Origin: Bradyrhizobium cytisi
Lineage (GTDB): Bacteria; Pseudomonadota; Alphaproteobacteria; Rhizobiales; Xanthobacteraceae
NCBI RefSeq assembly: GCF_008123515.1
Contig: NZ_VSSR01000035.1
Coordinates: 1-33,129 of the forward strand
Length of the DNA: 33,129 nucleotides
Reading direction: 5' to 3'
Both the position numbers and the translations under genes were made by a program. Below, one piece after another: positions 16,213 through 23,721 of the stretch. The notes beneath the pieces are model-generated. The model saw only the letters and a program-made list of their open reading frames with translations. It was not told the DNA's origin and ran no database searches. The stretch's first letter is position 1; every line of letters begins with the position of its first letter.

Positions 16213-17061
16213 ATGGAAGTCATTCTGCTCGGCACCGGCGGCCCGCGCCCGGATCCGCGCCGCATGGCGACGACTACGCTGATCAGGCTCGGCGAAGAGA
16301 ACATCCTGTTCGACGCGGGCCGCGGCGTCATGGTGCAGCTCAGCAAGGCCGGCGTACCGCTCGGCGCCATCAACACGGTCTTTCTCACCCATCATCATTT
16401 CGATCACATCGGCGCCCTCTACGATGTGATGCTGAATTCCTGGATGCATGGGCGCAAGGACGATCTGCACATCTATGGGCCGCTGGATACCGAACGGCTC
16501 GTCAACACGCTGGTGACGCAGGTCTACGACAAGGACATCGCCTGGCGCGATCAGGGTGAGCCGACGTTCGGTGGCTGGAAACCGGTCGTCGCAACCGACA
16601 TCATTCCCGGCCCCGTTCTCGACACGGGTCGCTGGAAGATCAGCGCCGAGCTCGTTTCGCATGGCGACGGGCTCGACATGTCACCGGCGTTTCTCGCACG
16701 CTGGATGTGTCTCGGCTACCGCTTCGAAGCGGAAGGCAAGGTCATTGCGATTTCCGGCGACACCGTCCCCTGCCCCGGTCTCGAGCGGCTAGCTGAGGGC
16801 GCCGACCTGCTCGTGCAGGTTTGCTTTCTTGCGACGCCGGAGATCAACAACGACCATTTCCGGAGGCTTGCGAAATACACGCTGGTTTGCGGTGACACGG
16901 TCGGCAAGATCGCGGCCAAGGCCGGCGTCAAGAAGCTGGCGCTGACCCATCACCGTCCCCGCACCGACGACACCATGCTGAACGCGCTGCTCGCGGATGT
17001 CAGGCGGGATTATTCGGGCCCTGTCGTGCTCGGCGAGGACCTGACGCGCATTGAGGTGTGA
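16213..17061 (+). CDS. MBL-fold metal-dependent hydrolase (RNase Z/arylsulfatase-like)
   Basis: A 282-residue metallo-beta-lactamase-fold protein. The first strand LLGTGGPRPDP and the metal motif THHHFDHIG (His60, His62, Asp64, His65) are diagnostic. Further likely ligands are in VSHGDG, ISGDT and LTHHRPR. The layout matches the ElaC/arylsulfatase-like subgroup, but the long exosite arm of tRNase Z is not evident and no RNA-specific feature was seen. It is convergent with the aldose epimerase, 3 bp apart. The substrate is unknown. Confidence 0.85.
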   Translation: MEVILLGTGGPRPDPRRMATTTLIRLGEENILFDAGRGVMVQLSKAGVPLGAINTVFLTHHHFDHIGALYDVMLNSWMHGRKDDLHIYGPLDTERLVNTLVTQVYDKDIAWRDQGEPTFGGWKPVVATDIIPGPVLDTGRWKISAELVSHGDGLDMSPAFLARWMCLGYRFEAEGKVIAISGDTVPCPGLERLAEGADLLVQVCFLATPEINNDHFRRLAKYTLVCGDTVGKIAAKAGVKKLALTHHRPRTDDTMLNALLADVRRDYSGPVVLGEDLTRIEV

Positions 17062-17064
17062 GAG

Positions 17065-17952
17065 CTAGGACGTTCCCACGTCGACCCGGAACGACAACTG
17101 CTCCTCTGCGCCGGGTGCGATGTGCATCAGGCCCGGCTTGTCGCTGAATTCGCCGTCAAACTCCTTGGGACTGGCATAGCCGCGCCAGGGTTCGATGCAA
17201 AGGAACGGCGCTCCTGATGGCTTCGACCAGACGCCGAGCTCGCGAAAGCCACGCCATGACATTTTGAGCCAAGGCCCGGTGCCATCCGTGCAGGCATAGC
17301 GGACCGCATGGCTGTTGACGGGATCGAGGATAACGGCGTCGCTGGTGAACAGGGCTTCCGACAGGGGAAGCACAGTGCCTCGGACGGGGCTCGGATCCGT
17401 TGCCGCGAGCAGGAGTCCGCTCTCGACACGGCGAACCGGAGACGGCTCCTCGTTCGTGAATGTCAGCGCGTAGCTCTCCTTCGGCACGCCGGCCTGAAGC
17501 GGCCAGTTGAAAGCAGGATGGCCTCCCAGCGACGCCGGCAATGTCTCCTTGCCGGTGTTGGTGACCGTGAGCGAGAGATCGAGCCCGTACTGATCGAGCG
17601 CATAGGCCGCCGTCAGCCGAAACGCGAACGGATAGAGCTCGCGCGTCGCCTCGCTATCCTCAAGCACGAGCGCGCAACGGTTCTCGCCACGCTCCGCCCA
17701 GACGAAGCGGCTGTCGCGCGCAAAGCCATGCTGCGTCATCCGATAGGTCTTGCCTCGGTACCGCATTTCGTCATTGGCGAGACGCCCGACGATCGGAAAC
17801 AACAGCGGTGCATGGCGCGTCCAGGCGGGACCTGCCTGCCAGACGAATTCGACGCCGCAGCAGTCCCTCAGCGAGCACAGCTCTGCACCCTGCGCCTTGA
17901 TGATCGCGGTGAGGCGGCCGTTGCGGATCCTGTGCGTGTCGTCCTCGCTCAT
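17065..17952 (-). CDS. Aldose 1-epimerase family protein (LacX-like)
   Basis: A galactose-mutarotase-fold protein of 295 residues that interconverts anomers of a sugar or sugar phosphate. Visible family elements are AELCSLRD, a PLLFPIVGRL segment, MTQHGFARDSRF, the SLGGHPAFNWPL segment with the catalytic-type His, and FLCIEPWRG with the likely catalytic Glu. The order and length fit the LacX/YeaD-like branch. The ATG at 17952 is chosen over the TTG two codons earlier. Fragments of this gene's 5' third recur in the decayed region on the right (26458-26478 and 29189-29222). Confidence 0.85.
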   Translation of the reverse strand: MSEDDTHRIRNGRLTAIIKAQGAELCSLRDCCGVEFVWQAGPAWTRHAPLLFPIVGRLANDEMRYRGKTYRMTQHGFARDSRFVWAERGENRCALVLEDSEATRELYPFAFRLTAAYALDQYGLDLSLTVTNTGKETLPASLGGHPAFNWPLQAGVPKESYALTFTNEEPSPVRRVESGLLLAATDPSPVRGTVLPLSEALFTSDAVILDPVNSHAVRYACTDGTGPWLKMSWRGFRELGVWSKPSGAPFLCIEPWRGYASPKEFDGEFSDKPGLMHIAPGAEEQLSFRVDVGTS

Positions 17953-18646
17953 GCCCAACGCTCTTGAATATTTGACCTCACAGCAATGATCCTACGGATT
18001 TTTTTGTTTTCACCAGGCACTGATCAGCTCCGAAAAGCAACTCTGCGACCCAAGTTGTGCAAATTATTTGGTAACAGGTCGAGCCCAGTGTGGACCAGCA
18101 AGCTTCAGATGACAAATTTATAAATTACATCAATACATTAAACTGGTCGCAGAAGCATTTTTGGTCTCCGAACCGCCCTGCGAAAACAGGGATTAAGGGC
18201 AAGGATAACAGGGCGCAAATTGCAAAATAGCAGGACGCACGCCTGTGATAACAGAACACGAACTTGGAGCATCGCAAACTAACCTGGCATTGGCTGCGGG
18301 CCGCTATGCATTGCGCCAGAAGTCAAGCGTGCGCTGGGCGCTACCTCTGCTTGTACGAGACGGACGCGATTTAGCGAAACAACGGGCTCGCAGCCACGCC
18401 CCCGAGGTGATTAGACTCTCCAACTGACGTGCCTGTCACCGCCGCATAGAAGAGGGGACGGGATCTTCGCCAAGTGCGATGATCCCGCCCCGATACATCT
18501 TGCCGCCTCGATAAGATCTCGTCTCCCGTTAACGGAGCCGATCAGTTTGGTGATCTCACCCACCTATGATGGCTCACCGGCGACCGCCGACCGTCGATGT
18601 TCCCATAGTCTACGGGCGGCGGCGCGTCACGATCTGCTTCGATGCT
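17953..18646. other. Gene-poor stretch
   Basis: About 690 bases, AT-richer than its surroundings at 18000-18240, with no convincing gene on either strand. Around 18180-18240 the short phrases aacagggattaagggc and aacagggcgcaaattgcaa recall a degraded intergenic repeat seen in many rhizobia; this is memory, not a comparison. A 7-bp stem (CGGGATC/GATCCCG) lies at 18459-18487. No tRNA was recognised. Confidence 0.4.
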
Positions 18647-18970
18647 CTATAGTCTCATGTCACCTTCGCTGAGCTGATAGATAATGATCTCTCCGGGAAG
18701 CACCTCGCCGGGGAACTGCTTACGGACCTGTCTAATCAGTCGCGATGCTCGAGTGTCCTTGTTCAGCGCCATCCTATAGAGTTGTTTAATGTAGGCGTCC
18801 CAGCGGGACATTTTCACGAGCTTGCCATTTACTTCAAGTTCGATTTCCTCTGTAGCCAGCCTCCGGAAGTGTGCCGCGACCGAGAGCGGAGGCACGATAG
18901 GTTTACGTCGTTTGCGCGGCCTCGACTTTTTTCTGCGTTTGCGACCGTGCCGTTTGATGTCGTCGCCCAT
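18647..18970 (-). CDS. DUF5681-like basic protein
   Basis: A 107-residue protein, third gene of the methylase cassette. The first about 25 residues are almost all Lys/Arg (HGRKRRKKSRPRKRRKP), followed by a domain with EEIELEVNGKLVKMSRWDAYIKQLYRMALNKDTRASRLI. This aligns in pattern with the second half of its upstream neighbour (VDNELISVTIDGKVVWMTKIEIHIRQLFTGAIKGEIAAAKAI), so the two are related. The basic tail suggests nucleic-acid binding. Eleven bases separate it from the previous stop, with AGAGAAA before the ATG. Confidence 0.65.
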   Translation of the reverse strand: MGDDIKRHGRKRRKKSRPRKRRKPIVPPLSVAAHFRRLATEEIELEVNGKLVKMSRWDAYIKQLYRMALNKDTRASRLIRQVRKQFPGEVLPGEIIIYQLSEGDMRL

Positions 18971-18981
18971 ACCATTTCTCT

Positions 18982-19341
18982 TTAGTTCATGGTGCCAGGA
19001 TTGGATGCCTTAAGCGCGGGCTTAAATTGGATCTGCTGAGGTCCGACCGCGTCGGGCGCAGAGCAATCGACTGCCATCATAAAGATGGCCTTCGCGGCTG
19101 CGATCTCTCCCTTGATGGCCCCCGTGAACAACTGCCGAATATGAATCTCGATCTTGGTCATCCAAACCACTTTGCCGTCGATCGTCACCGAGATCAGCTC
19201 ATTATCGACTGCCTGGAGGCTTCTTCCGGGGTCAAACTCCTTGGCGGTCTTTTTCGGTCGTCCCTTGGGATTACCGGATTGCCCCGGCTTGAATCGCGTG
19301 TCGGCGGCCGGGAAGGCTCTGTCGCTAGTTTGACTATTCAT
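18982..19341 (-). CDS. DUF5681 domain protein
   Basis: A 119-residue protein whose N-terminal half carries the DUF5681 hallmark RFKPGQSGNPKGRPK near residues 18-32, followed by an ISVTIDGKVVWMTKIEIHIRQLF segment. DUF5681 proteins are small, basic and often found beside phage-packaging or methylase genes; the function is not established. The start ATG at 19341 overlaps the stop of the methylase gene by 8 bp (ATGAATAG) and has AAGGA five bases upstream, indicating coupled translation. A longer reading upstream has no ribosome site. Confidence 0.75.
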   Translation of the reverse strand: MNSQTSDRAFPAADTRFKPGQSGNPKGRPKKTAKEFDPGRSLQAVDNELISVTIDGKVVWMTKIEIHIRQLFTGAIKGEIAAAKAIFMMAVDCSAPDAVGPQQIQFKPALKASNPGTMN

Positions 19342-20629
19342 GATTTTCCTTTTCCTTCTCGATCTCGGCTTCGATCTCACGGAAAAGCTTGCCATCCGAC
19401 ATACGGATGGCGGCGGATCCCGTGAAGTTCTGCCACTGACGAATTGCGGTATCGACATAAAGGGGATCAAGTTCGATGGCACGGCAGATACGGCCGGTCC
19501 GCTCGGCTGCAAGCAGCGTAGTGCCGCTCCCTAAGAAGCAGTCGAGCACTAGATCACCACGGTTCGAGCAATCGAGCAGCGCATCCATGACCAGCGATAC
19601 CGGCTTCACGGTCGGATGCAGCTTCAGCACGTTGTTGCCCTTGCGAGCCTGCGTGCTTGCGCTTGCATACTCCCAAACATTGGTCCGGTTGCGACCATTC
19701 TTGCCGAGCTTGACGTTGTTGACGTGCGGCCCGGAGCCGGACTTGAAGACGCAGATCAACTCGTGCTGGCTGCGATACAGCGACCCCATGCCGGCATTGC
19801 TCTTGGCCCAGACCACAATATTCTTGAGTTCCGTATAGACGGCGCGGCCCGTGGTCAGCAGTTCGTCAAGATGCTTCCAATCCATACAGACGAAGTGGAT
19901 CGAACCGTCAGTTGCGCACGCCTTGAGCTGAGTGCAGACCTTGGTCAGGAACTCGATAAACTGGTCTCGGGAGAATTCTCCCGCGCCTTGCGCGAATTCG
20001 CGGTGCCGCACCTTGCCTTTTCCTGACGCATGTCCATCGATGCGGACATTGTAAGGCGGATCGGTGAACACGATCTGGGCCCGCTCGTCCTTCATGAGAC
20101 ATGTGAAGGCTTGCTCGGTCGTGGCGTCACCGCAATAGATTCGGTGAGGCCCAAGTTCCCAGACATCACCAATCCGGCAAACCGCCACCCCCGTCTCCGA
20201 GCCGATGTCATCATCGGGGTCGGCGACCACGGGATCGCTCAGCTTCTGGATCGCCAAATCGATCTCGGGCAAGGAGAAGCCCGTAATCGACAGATCGAAG
20301 TCGCACTCCATCGTCTGCAACTCCAATAGGCTTTCGCCCAGAAGCCGCTCGTCCCAGTGCGAGTTCTGGCCCAACTTGTTATCAGCGATCCGAAGCGCTT
20401 TCAGCTGCGCTGCTGACAGGTGCCGGATTTCGACGACCGGGATGCGGGGCATGGCCAGCTTCCCGGCTGCCAGCACCCGGCCATACCCGCCGACGGCATC
20501 GCCGGCGTAGGCTTGGCCTTCCCGACTTGTCATCACCGCAGCGCCATGCAACACATCGTCATCCGTGACTCGCCATGCTCGTGACCACTCGGTGCGACTA
20601 AATTTCTCTTCGCTAAAGACTGTTCTCAT
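19334..20629 (-). CDS. DNA methyltransferase with incomplete ParB-like N-terminus
   Basis: An amino-type (N6-adenine or N4-cytosine) DNA methylase of about 431 residues. Motif IV DPPY comes first, near residues 190-193. The SAM-binding motif I (LDCFLGSGTT) is at the C-terminal side, near 364-374, preceded by LHPTVKPVSL. This is the beta-class order. Before the methylase, a ParB/sulfiredoxin-like part is recognisable only from GRVLAAGKLAMPRIPVVEIRHLS and IADNKLGQNS onward. The first about 45 residues do not look like the usual ParB start, which normally carries a longer Q-I-x-x-SI-x-x-x-G segment. The gene may therefore be 5'-truncated or recombined. Start choice is uncertain (ATG at 20629 or GTG at 20662). 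No restriction gene lies beside it, so it is an orphan methylase. Confidence 0.82.
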   Translation of the reverse strand: MRTVFSEEKFSRTEWSRAWRVTDDDVLHGAAVMTSREGQAYAGDAVGGYGRVLAAGKLAMPRIPVVEIRHLSAAQLKALRIADNKLGQNSHWDERLLGESLLELQTMECDFDLSITGFSLPEIDLAIQKLSDPVVADPDDDIGSETGVAVCRIGDVWELGPHRIYCGDATTEQAFTCLMKDERAQIVFTDPPYNVRIDGHASGKGKVRHREFAQGAGEFSRDQFIEFLTKVCTQLKACATDGSIHFVCMDWKHLDELLTTGRAVYTELKNIVVWAKSNAGMGSLYRSQHELICVFKSGSGPHVNNVKLGKNGRNRTNVWEYASASTQARKGNNVLKLHPTVKPVSLVMDALLDCSNRGDLVLDCFLGSGTTLLAAERTGRICRAIELDPLYVDTAIRQWQNFTGSAAIRMSDGKLFREIEAEIEKEKENHE

Positions 20630-20662
20630 CTTAGATTGACGAACATTCGCTGAGTTCCGCAC

Positions 20663-21031
20663 ATGGAAGTCATTCTCGCTGCTATTGCGGCAGCTTGTTA
20701 TTTTTACGGATCCTATCCCTTGGCCTTCTGGCTGATTGCCGTCGCCATGTTCTATAGCCTGCTGGTACTCTTGAAGTCGATTTCACGTCCGTCTTGGTAT
20801 ACCCAGCAACGTGCAAAAGCGGGGCTTGAAGAGGGCAAAGGTTTCGGCATGTTGCTCATTACCAAGATAGCTATCTTGGCCGTCCTCAGTTTAGGTGCGA
20901 TCCGAACAGCAGAGCTTGCGGGGTACGACCGCGGCGTCGGAAATCACATTGCGTCTCTCTGCCCAGACAGAACGCAGGGTCTGTTCAAAAGTTGTGCAGC
21001 ATGGATGTGGACGTCGCAAAGGCGCCCCTAA
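20663..21031 (+). CDS. Small membrane protein of unknown function
   Basis: A 122-residue protein not recognised. Two hydrophobic segments about 20 residues long are visible near 5-48 (EVILAAIAAACYFYG, FWLIAVAMFYSLLVLL) and another near 81-100 (GMLLITKIAILAVLSLGAI). It starts directly back-to-back with the methylase gene. The last about 25 residues (LCPDRTQGLFKSCAAWMW) look unlike the rest and may be read-through into unrelated DNA after truncation. Confidence 0.45.
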   Translation: MEVILAAIAAACYFYGSYPLAFWLIAVAMFYSLLVLLKSISRPSWYTQQRAKAGLEEGKGFGMLLITKIAILAVLSLGAIRTAELAGYDRGVGNHIASLCPDRTQGLFKSCAAWMWTSQRRP

Positions 21032-21248
21032 CATGCGTAAAGCCCTGGCAGCATCACGCTTATTTTGACAGTTGTCGTCGAAATCCACCGTAGTCAGAAT
21101 GGAGGACGAAAAAGGCCAACTGTCTGAGACGCAATTCAAAATTTTTAAAAGCGACATTCACCCTGCGCCACAGGTTCAATATGATTGAAGATTTCCACTG
21201 CACACTGTTGATTTTTTCTTTGAAACAAACGCCAGTGGAATGGTCGTG

Positions 21249-21404
21249 ATGAAAGGGCTTTCGCCTGAAGAGACGTTTGAGTACGAGGAACTGGCCAATC
21301 AATGCGACGATCGTAGAAGTTCGGCCAACCAGCGTCGCTTAGACGAGCCGAATACGAAGCACTGCTCCGCGCTGAAAAGGGAGCCTGCGAATGGGACGGT
21401 GTGA
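21249..21404 (+). CDS. Possible short protein
   Basis: A 51-residue reading frame starting MKGLSPEETFEYEEL. Its acidic N-terminal helix and codon use look gene-like, but the rest (SSANQRRLDEPNTKH) does not. It could be the remnant of a longer gene. No family was recognised. Confidence 0.25.
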   Translation: MKGLSPEETFEYEELANQCDDRRSSANQRRLDEPNTKHCSALKREPANGTV

Positions 21405-21444
21405 CCTGACAGCAGCTCACATTCACTTACACGGGTGACCTTCG

Positions 21445-21614
21445 ATGAGCGGTTTGTTGATCCCGTTCACGGCCGTTGCCGTCTCGTTCGCTGCTGGCTA
21501 CGGATCGCGGGGGAGGGAATCATTTCGCGTCGACGACGAACCGTTTATTTCAGTTATCAACCGTACTTGCAGACATCATCTCGAAGCCAGCATCCTCGCT
21601 TGAATCCTCCTTGA
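21445..21614 (+). pseudogene. Frameshifted small membrane protein, relative of 31831-32184
   Basis: Frame one starts MSGLLIPFTAVAVSFAAGYGSR and then loses similarity. After a G-rich run (cgcgggggaggg, about 21510) a second frame continues ISRRRRTVYFSYQPYL to a stop at 21614. Together they match the gene at 31831 (FGAGYATR, then VSRKRYSEYLKYEPYL): 8 of 16 residues are identical across the second part. Relative to that gene there is a 5-base surplus at the junction, which explains the frame change. A sequencing error in the G run is the alternative. Confidence 0.55.
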
Positions 21615-21785
21615 GGAGACAAAAGCAACTGTCCTGGCGGGGAATCCGCTCGTGGATTACCTATATTCGAGGAAGTGCACGTCCACCCTCTTAAGGTTGA
21701 CTGGTGAGGTTAATTCCACCGAAAAGTCGTCGACCTGCCGCCGAGTAGATATGTCCTTGCAAGGAACGCAAGGACGAAATGCCTG

Positions 21786-21950
21786 ATGGAAAAAGCTGAC
21801 CGAACGTTTGCATCCGTTCGCCGTCATCGGCGAATTGGCGATCTTCTTTTGCCAATTGCTTTCTTCATCATCGTTGGTGTCGTGATGACCGCATGGATTG
21901 CTGCAATAGGCTGGGCCATTTGGTGCTTGATCGCATGGATATTCACTTAG
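21786..21950 (+). CDS. Small single-pass membrane protein
   Basis: A 54-residue protein: a basic N-terminus (EKADRTFASVRRHRRIGDL) followed by one or two closely spaced hydrophobic helices (LLPIAFFIIVGVVM and TAWIAAIGWAIWCLIAWIF). The positive-inside pattern and Trp-rich membrane end are those of real small membrane proteins. No family was recognised and the ribosome site is weak. It is flanked by short decayed readings. Confidence 0.45.
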   Translation: MEKADRTFASVRRHRRIGDLLLPIAFFIIVGVVMTAWIAAIGWAIWCLIAWIFT

Positions 21951-22136
21951 GAGATGGAGTTGGGACAGTTTGACGGCCCTTCTGGACATTTCATTCTTCG
22001 AATGTATGAGCCGATTCTAAAGGAGGTTATTAGATCGACGCTTCGGCTCTTACGCCTGAATGGCCTGGGCCGCCGCCGAGTTCTAAGTTCGAGCGCTTGT
22101 CGATACACTTGTGTTCAAGCAGACCAATGTTGCTGA

Positions 22137-23549
22137 TTAGGACCTTTGATAGTCGTCTTCAATCCGGATGATGTCGTCTTCCCCGAGATAACTGCCGGTC
22201 TGGACCTCGATCAGTTCCAGCATGATCTTGCCGGGATTCTCCATCCGGTGGACAGCGCCCATCGGGATGTAGATCGACTCGTTCTCGTGCACCGTTTTCA
22301 CGGTCTCGTTCACGGTGACGCGAGCGGCACCACGGACCACGATCCAGTGCTCTGCACGATGATGGTGCTTCTGCAGCGACAGCCGCCCGCCCGGCTTCAC
22401 CACGATGCGCTTGACCTGATGACGCGCGCCATTGTCGACCGACTGATAGCTGCCCCAGGGCCGATGCACCTTGAGATGCTCCTCGGTGACCTTCGGCGCG
22501 ACCACCTTGAGCTTCGTCACCAGGCGCTTCAGGCCGTTGGCATCCTTCTGACGCGAGACGAGGATTGCATCGGCCGTCGCCACCACGATGAGATCGTCGA
22601 CGCCTTCGAGCGCGACCAGCGCAGAATCGGTCGTGATGTTGCAATTGCGGGAGTCTTCGAAGACCGCAGCGCCTTGCGCGGCATTGCCTTGCGTATCCTT
22701 GTCCGACAGTTTCCACACCGCGTGCCAGGAGCCGACGTCGGACCACCCGCAAGACACCGGCACAACGGCTGCGCGCGAGGTTTTCTCCATCACTGCATAG
22801 TCGATCGAGATCGCCTTGGCCGCGCCGAAAGCCTGCGGCTCCAGCGTCACGAAGCCGAGATCGCGGCCGGCGTTAGTGACCGCGTTGGACACCGCCTCCA
22901 CGCTTGCCGCATCAACCTTGCGATATTCGTCGAGCAGCAGGGCCGCGGGAAACATGAAGTTGCCGCTGTTCCAGAGATAGCCCGAATTGACGTAGTCGGC
23001 GGCCTTCACGGCATCCGGCTTCTCGACGAAGCGCGCGACCACGTGCACCTCACCGGAGATCACTTCACCCGGGCTGATATAGCCGTATTCGGTCGCCGGC
23101 CGCTCCGGCTTGACGCCGAAGGTGACGATGCGCCCGGTGCTCGCGGCAGTGAGGCCCTCGCGGCACGCTGCGACGAAAGCGGCATTGTCCTGCACCACGT
23201 GGTCGGCGGCGAGCGCGAGCACGATCGCTTCACTGGTGCGGTTCTGCGCGAACGCAGCACCGGCGGCGATCGCGGGACCGGAGTCGCGCCGCATCGGCTC
23301 GAGGATCACGTCGGCCTCGATGCCGATCTCGGCGAGCTGCTCCAGCACCATGAAGCGATAGGACGCGTTGGTGATGACGATGGGGCGATCGAACAGCGAG
23401 GCATCAGAGACGCGCAACAGCGTATCCTGGAAGGTCGAGCGCGTGCCGAACAGCGGCAGGAACTGTTTTGGGCGCACCTCGCGCGAAGCCGGCCACAGCC
23501 GCGTGCCGGCGCCGCCGCACGTAATCAAGGGGATAATGTATTTGTTCAC
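22137..23549 (-). CDS. manC: Mannose-1-phosphate guanylyltransferase / mannose-6-phosphate isomerase
   Basis: A bifunctional enzyme that makes GDP-mannose from mannose-1-phosphate and GTP for exopolysaccharide or LPS. It is 470 residues from the GTG at 23549. The nucleotidyltransferase signature GGAGTRLWPASREVRPKQFL is at residues 12-31. The C-terminal cupin (about 360-470) carries HRPWGSYQ, the metal-binding QKHHHRAEHW and YIPMGAVHRMENPG. GGAG lies seven bases before the GTG. The GTG overlaps the TGA of a short upstream reading frame (GTGA), suggesting coupled translation. ugd lies 172 bp upstream on the same strand. A damaged copy of the cupin-coding part occurs at 29223-29402. Confidence 0.93.
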   Translation of the reverse strand: MNKYIIPLITCGGAGTRLWPASREVRPKQFLPLFGTRSTFQDTLLRVSDASLFDRPIVITNASYRFMVLEQLAEIGIEADVILEPMRRDSGPAIAAGAAFAQNRTSEAIVLALAADHVVQDNAAFVAACREGLTAASTGRIVTFGVKPERPATEYGYISPGEVISGEVHVVARFVEKPDAVKAADYVNSGYLWNSGNFMFPAALLLDEYRKVDAASVEAVSNAVTNAGRDLGFVTLEPQAFGAAKAISIDYAVMEKTSRAAVVPVSCGWSDVGSWHAVWKLSDKDTQGNAAQGAAVFEDSRNCNITTDSALVALEGVDDLIVVATADAILVSRQKDANGLKRLVTKLKVVAPKVTEEHLKVHRPWGSYQSVDNGARHQVKRIVVKPGGRLSLQKHHHRAEHWIVVRGAARVTVNETVKTVHENESIYIPMGAVHRMENPGKIMLELIEVQTGSYLGEDDIIRIEDDYQRS

Positions 23550-23686
23550 GAGCAAACTCCACAAAGGCCCACGAGGACGAGATCGCCGCTTTTCGGCTTC
23601 TCCACAACTGACAAGTTATAAATCTGCATAGTCGACCAGCGCAGATCCTGGATACAATTCCGCCCGGGGCGACGGTCATTGACCAT
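23546..23686 (-). pseudogene. Remnant of an Ig-like secreted-protein gene, now a manC leader frame
   Basis: A 46-residue reading frame whose core (CIQDLRWSTMQIY, VVEKPKSGDLVLVG) matches the middle of the intact gene at 31017-31433 (CIQGLRWSTMQIY, VTEKPKSGEIVLVG). The DNA of 23566-23688 is similar to 31184-31303. Signal peptide and C-terminal strands are missing, so it is a fragment. Its stop TGA overlaps the manC GTG start, and AAGGG lies 11 bases before its ATG, so it could act as a translated leader for manC; that role is inference. Confidence 0.6.
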
Positions 23687-23721
23687 TGATCGAACACCCT
23701 TTTTGACGGAAGTTGGCAGCG

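Noticed and set aside
17953..18646. Search for a tRNA or attachment site marking the start of the accessory region
   Set aside because: No cloverleaf-compatible sequence or integrase was found; the boundary is defined only by loss of coding density.
21954..22136. A 60-residue plus reading after the small membrane protein
   Set aside because: It begins at a GAG-ATG with no spacing for a ribosome site, and its end is compositionally unlike protein.
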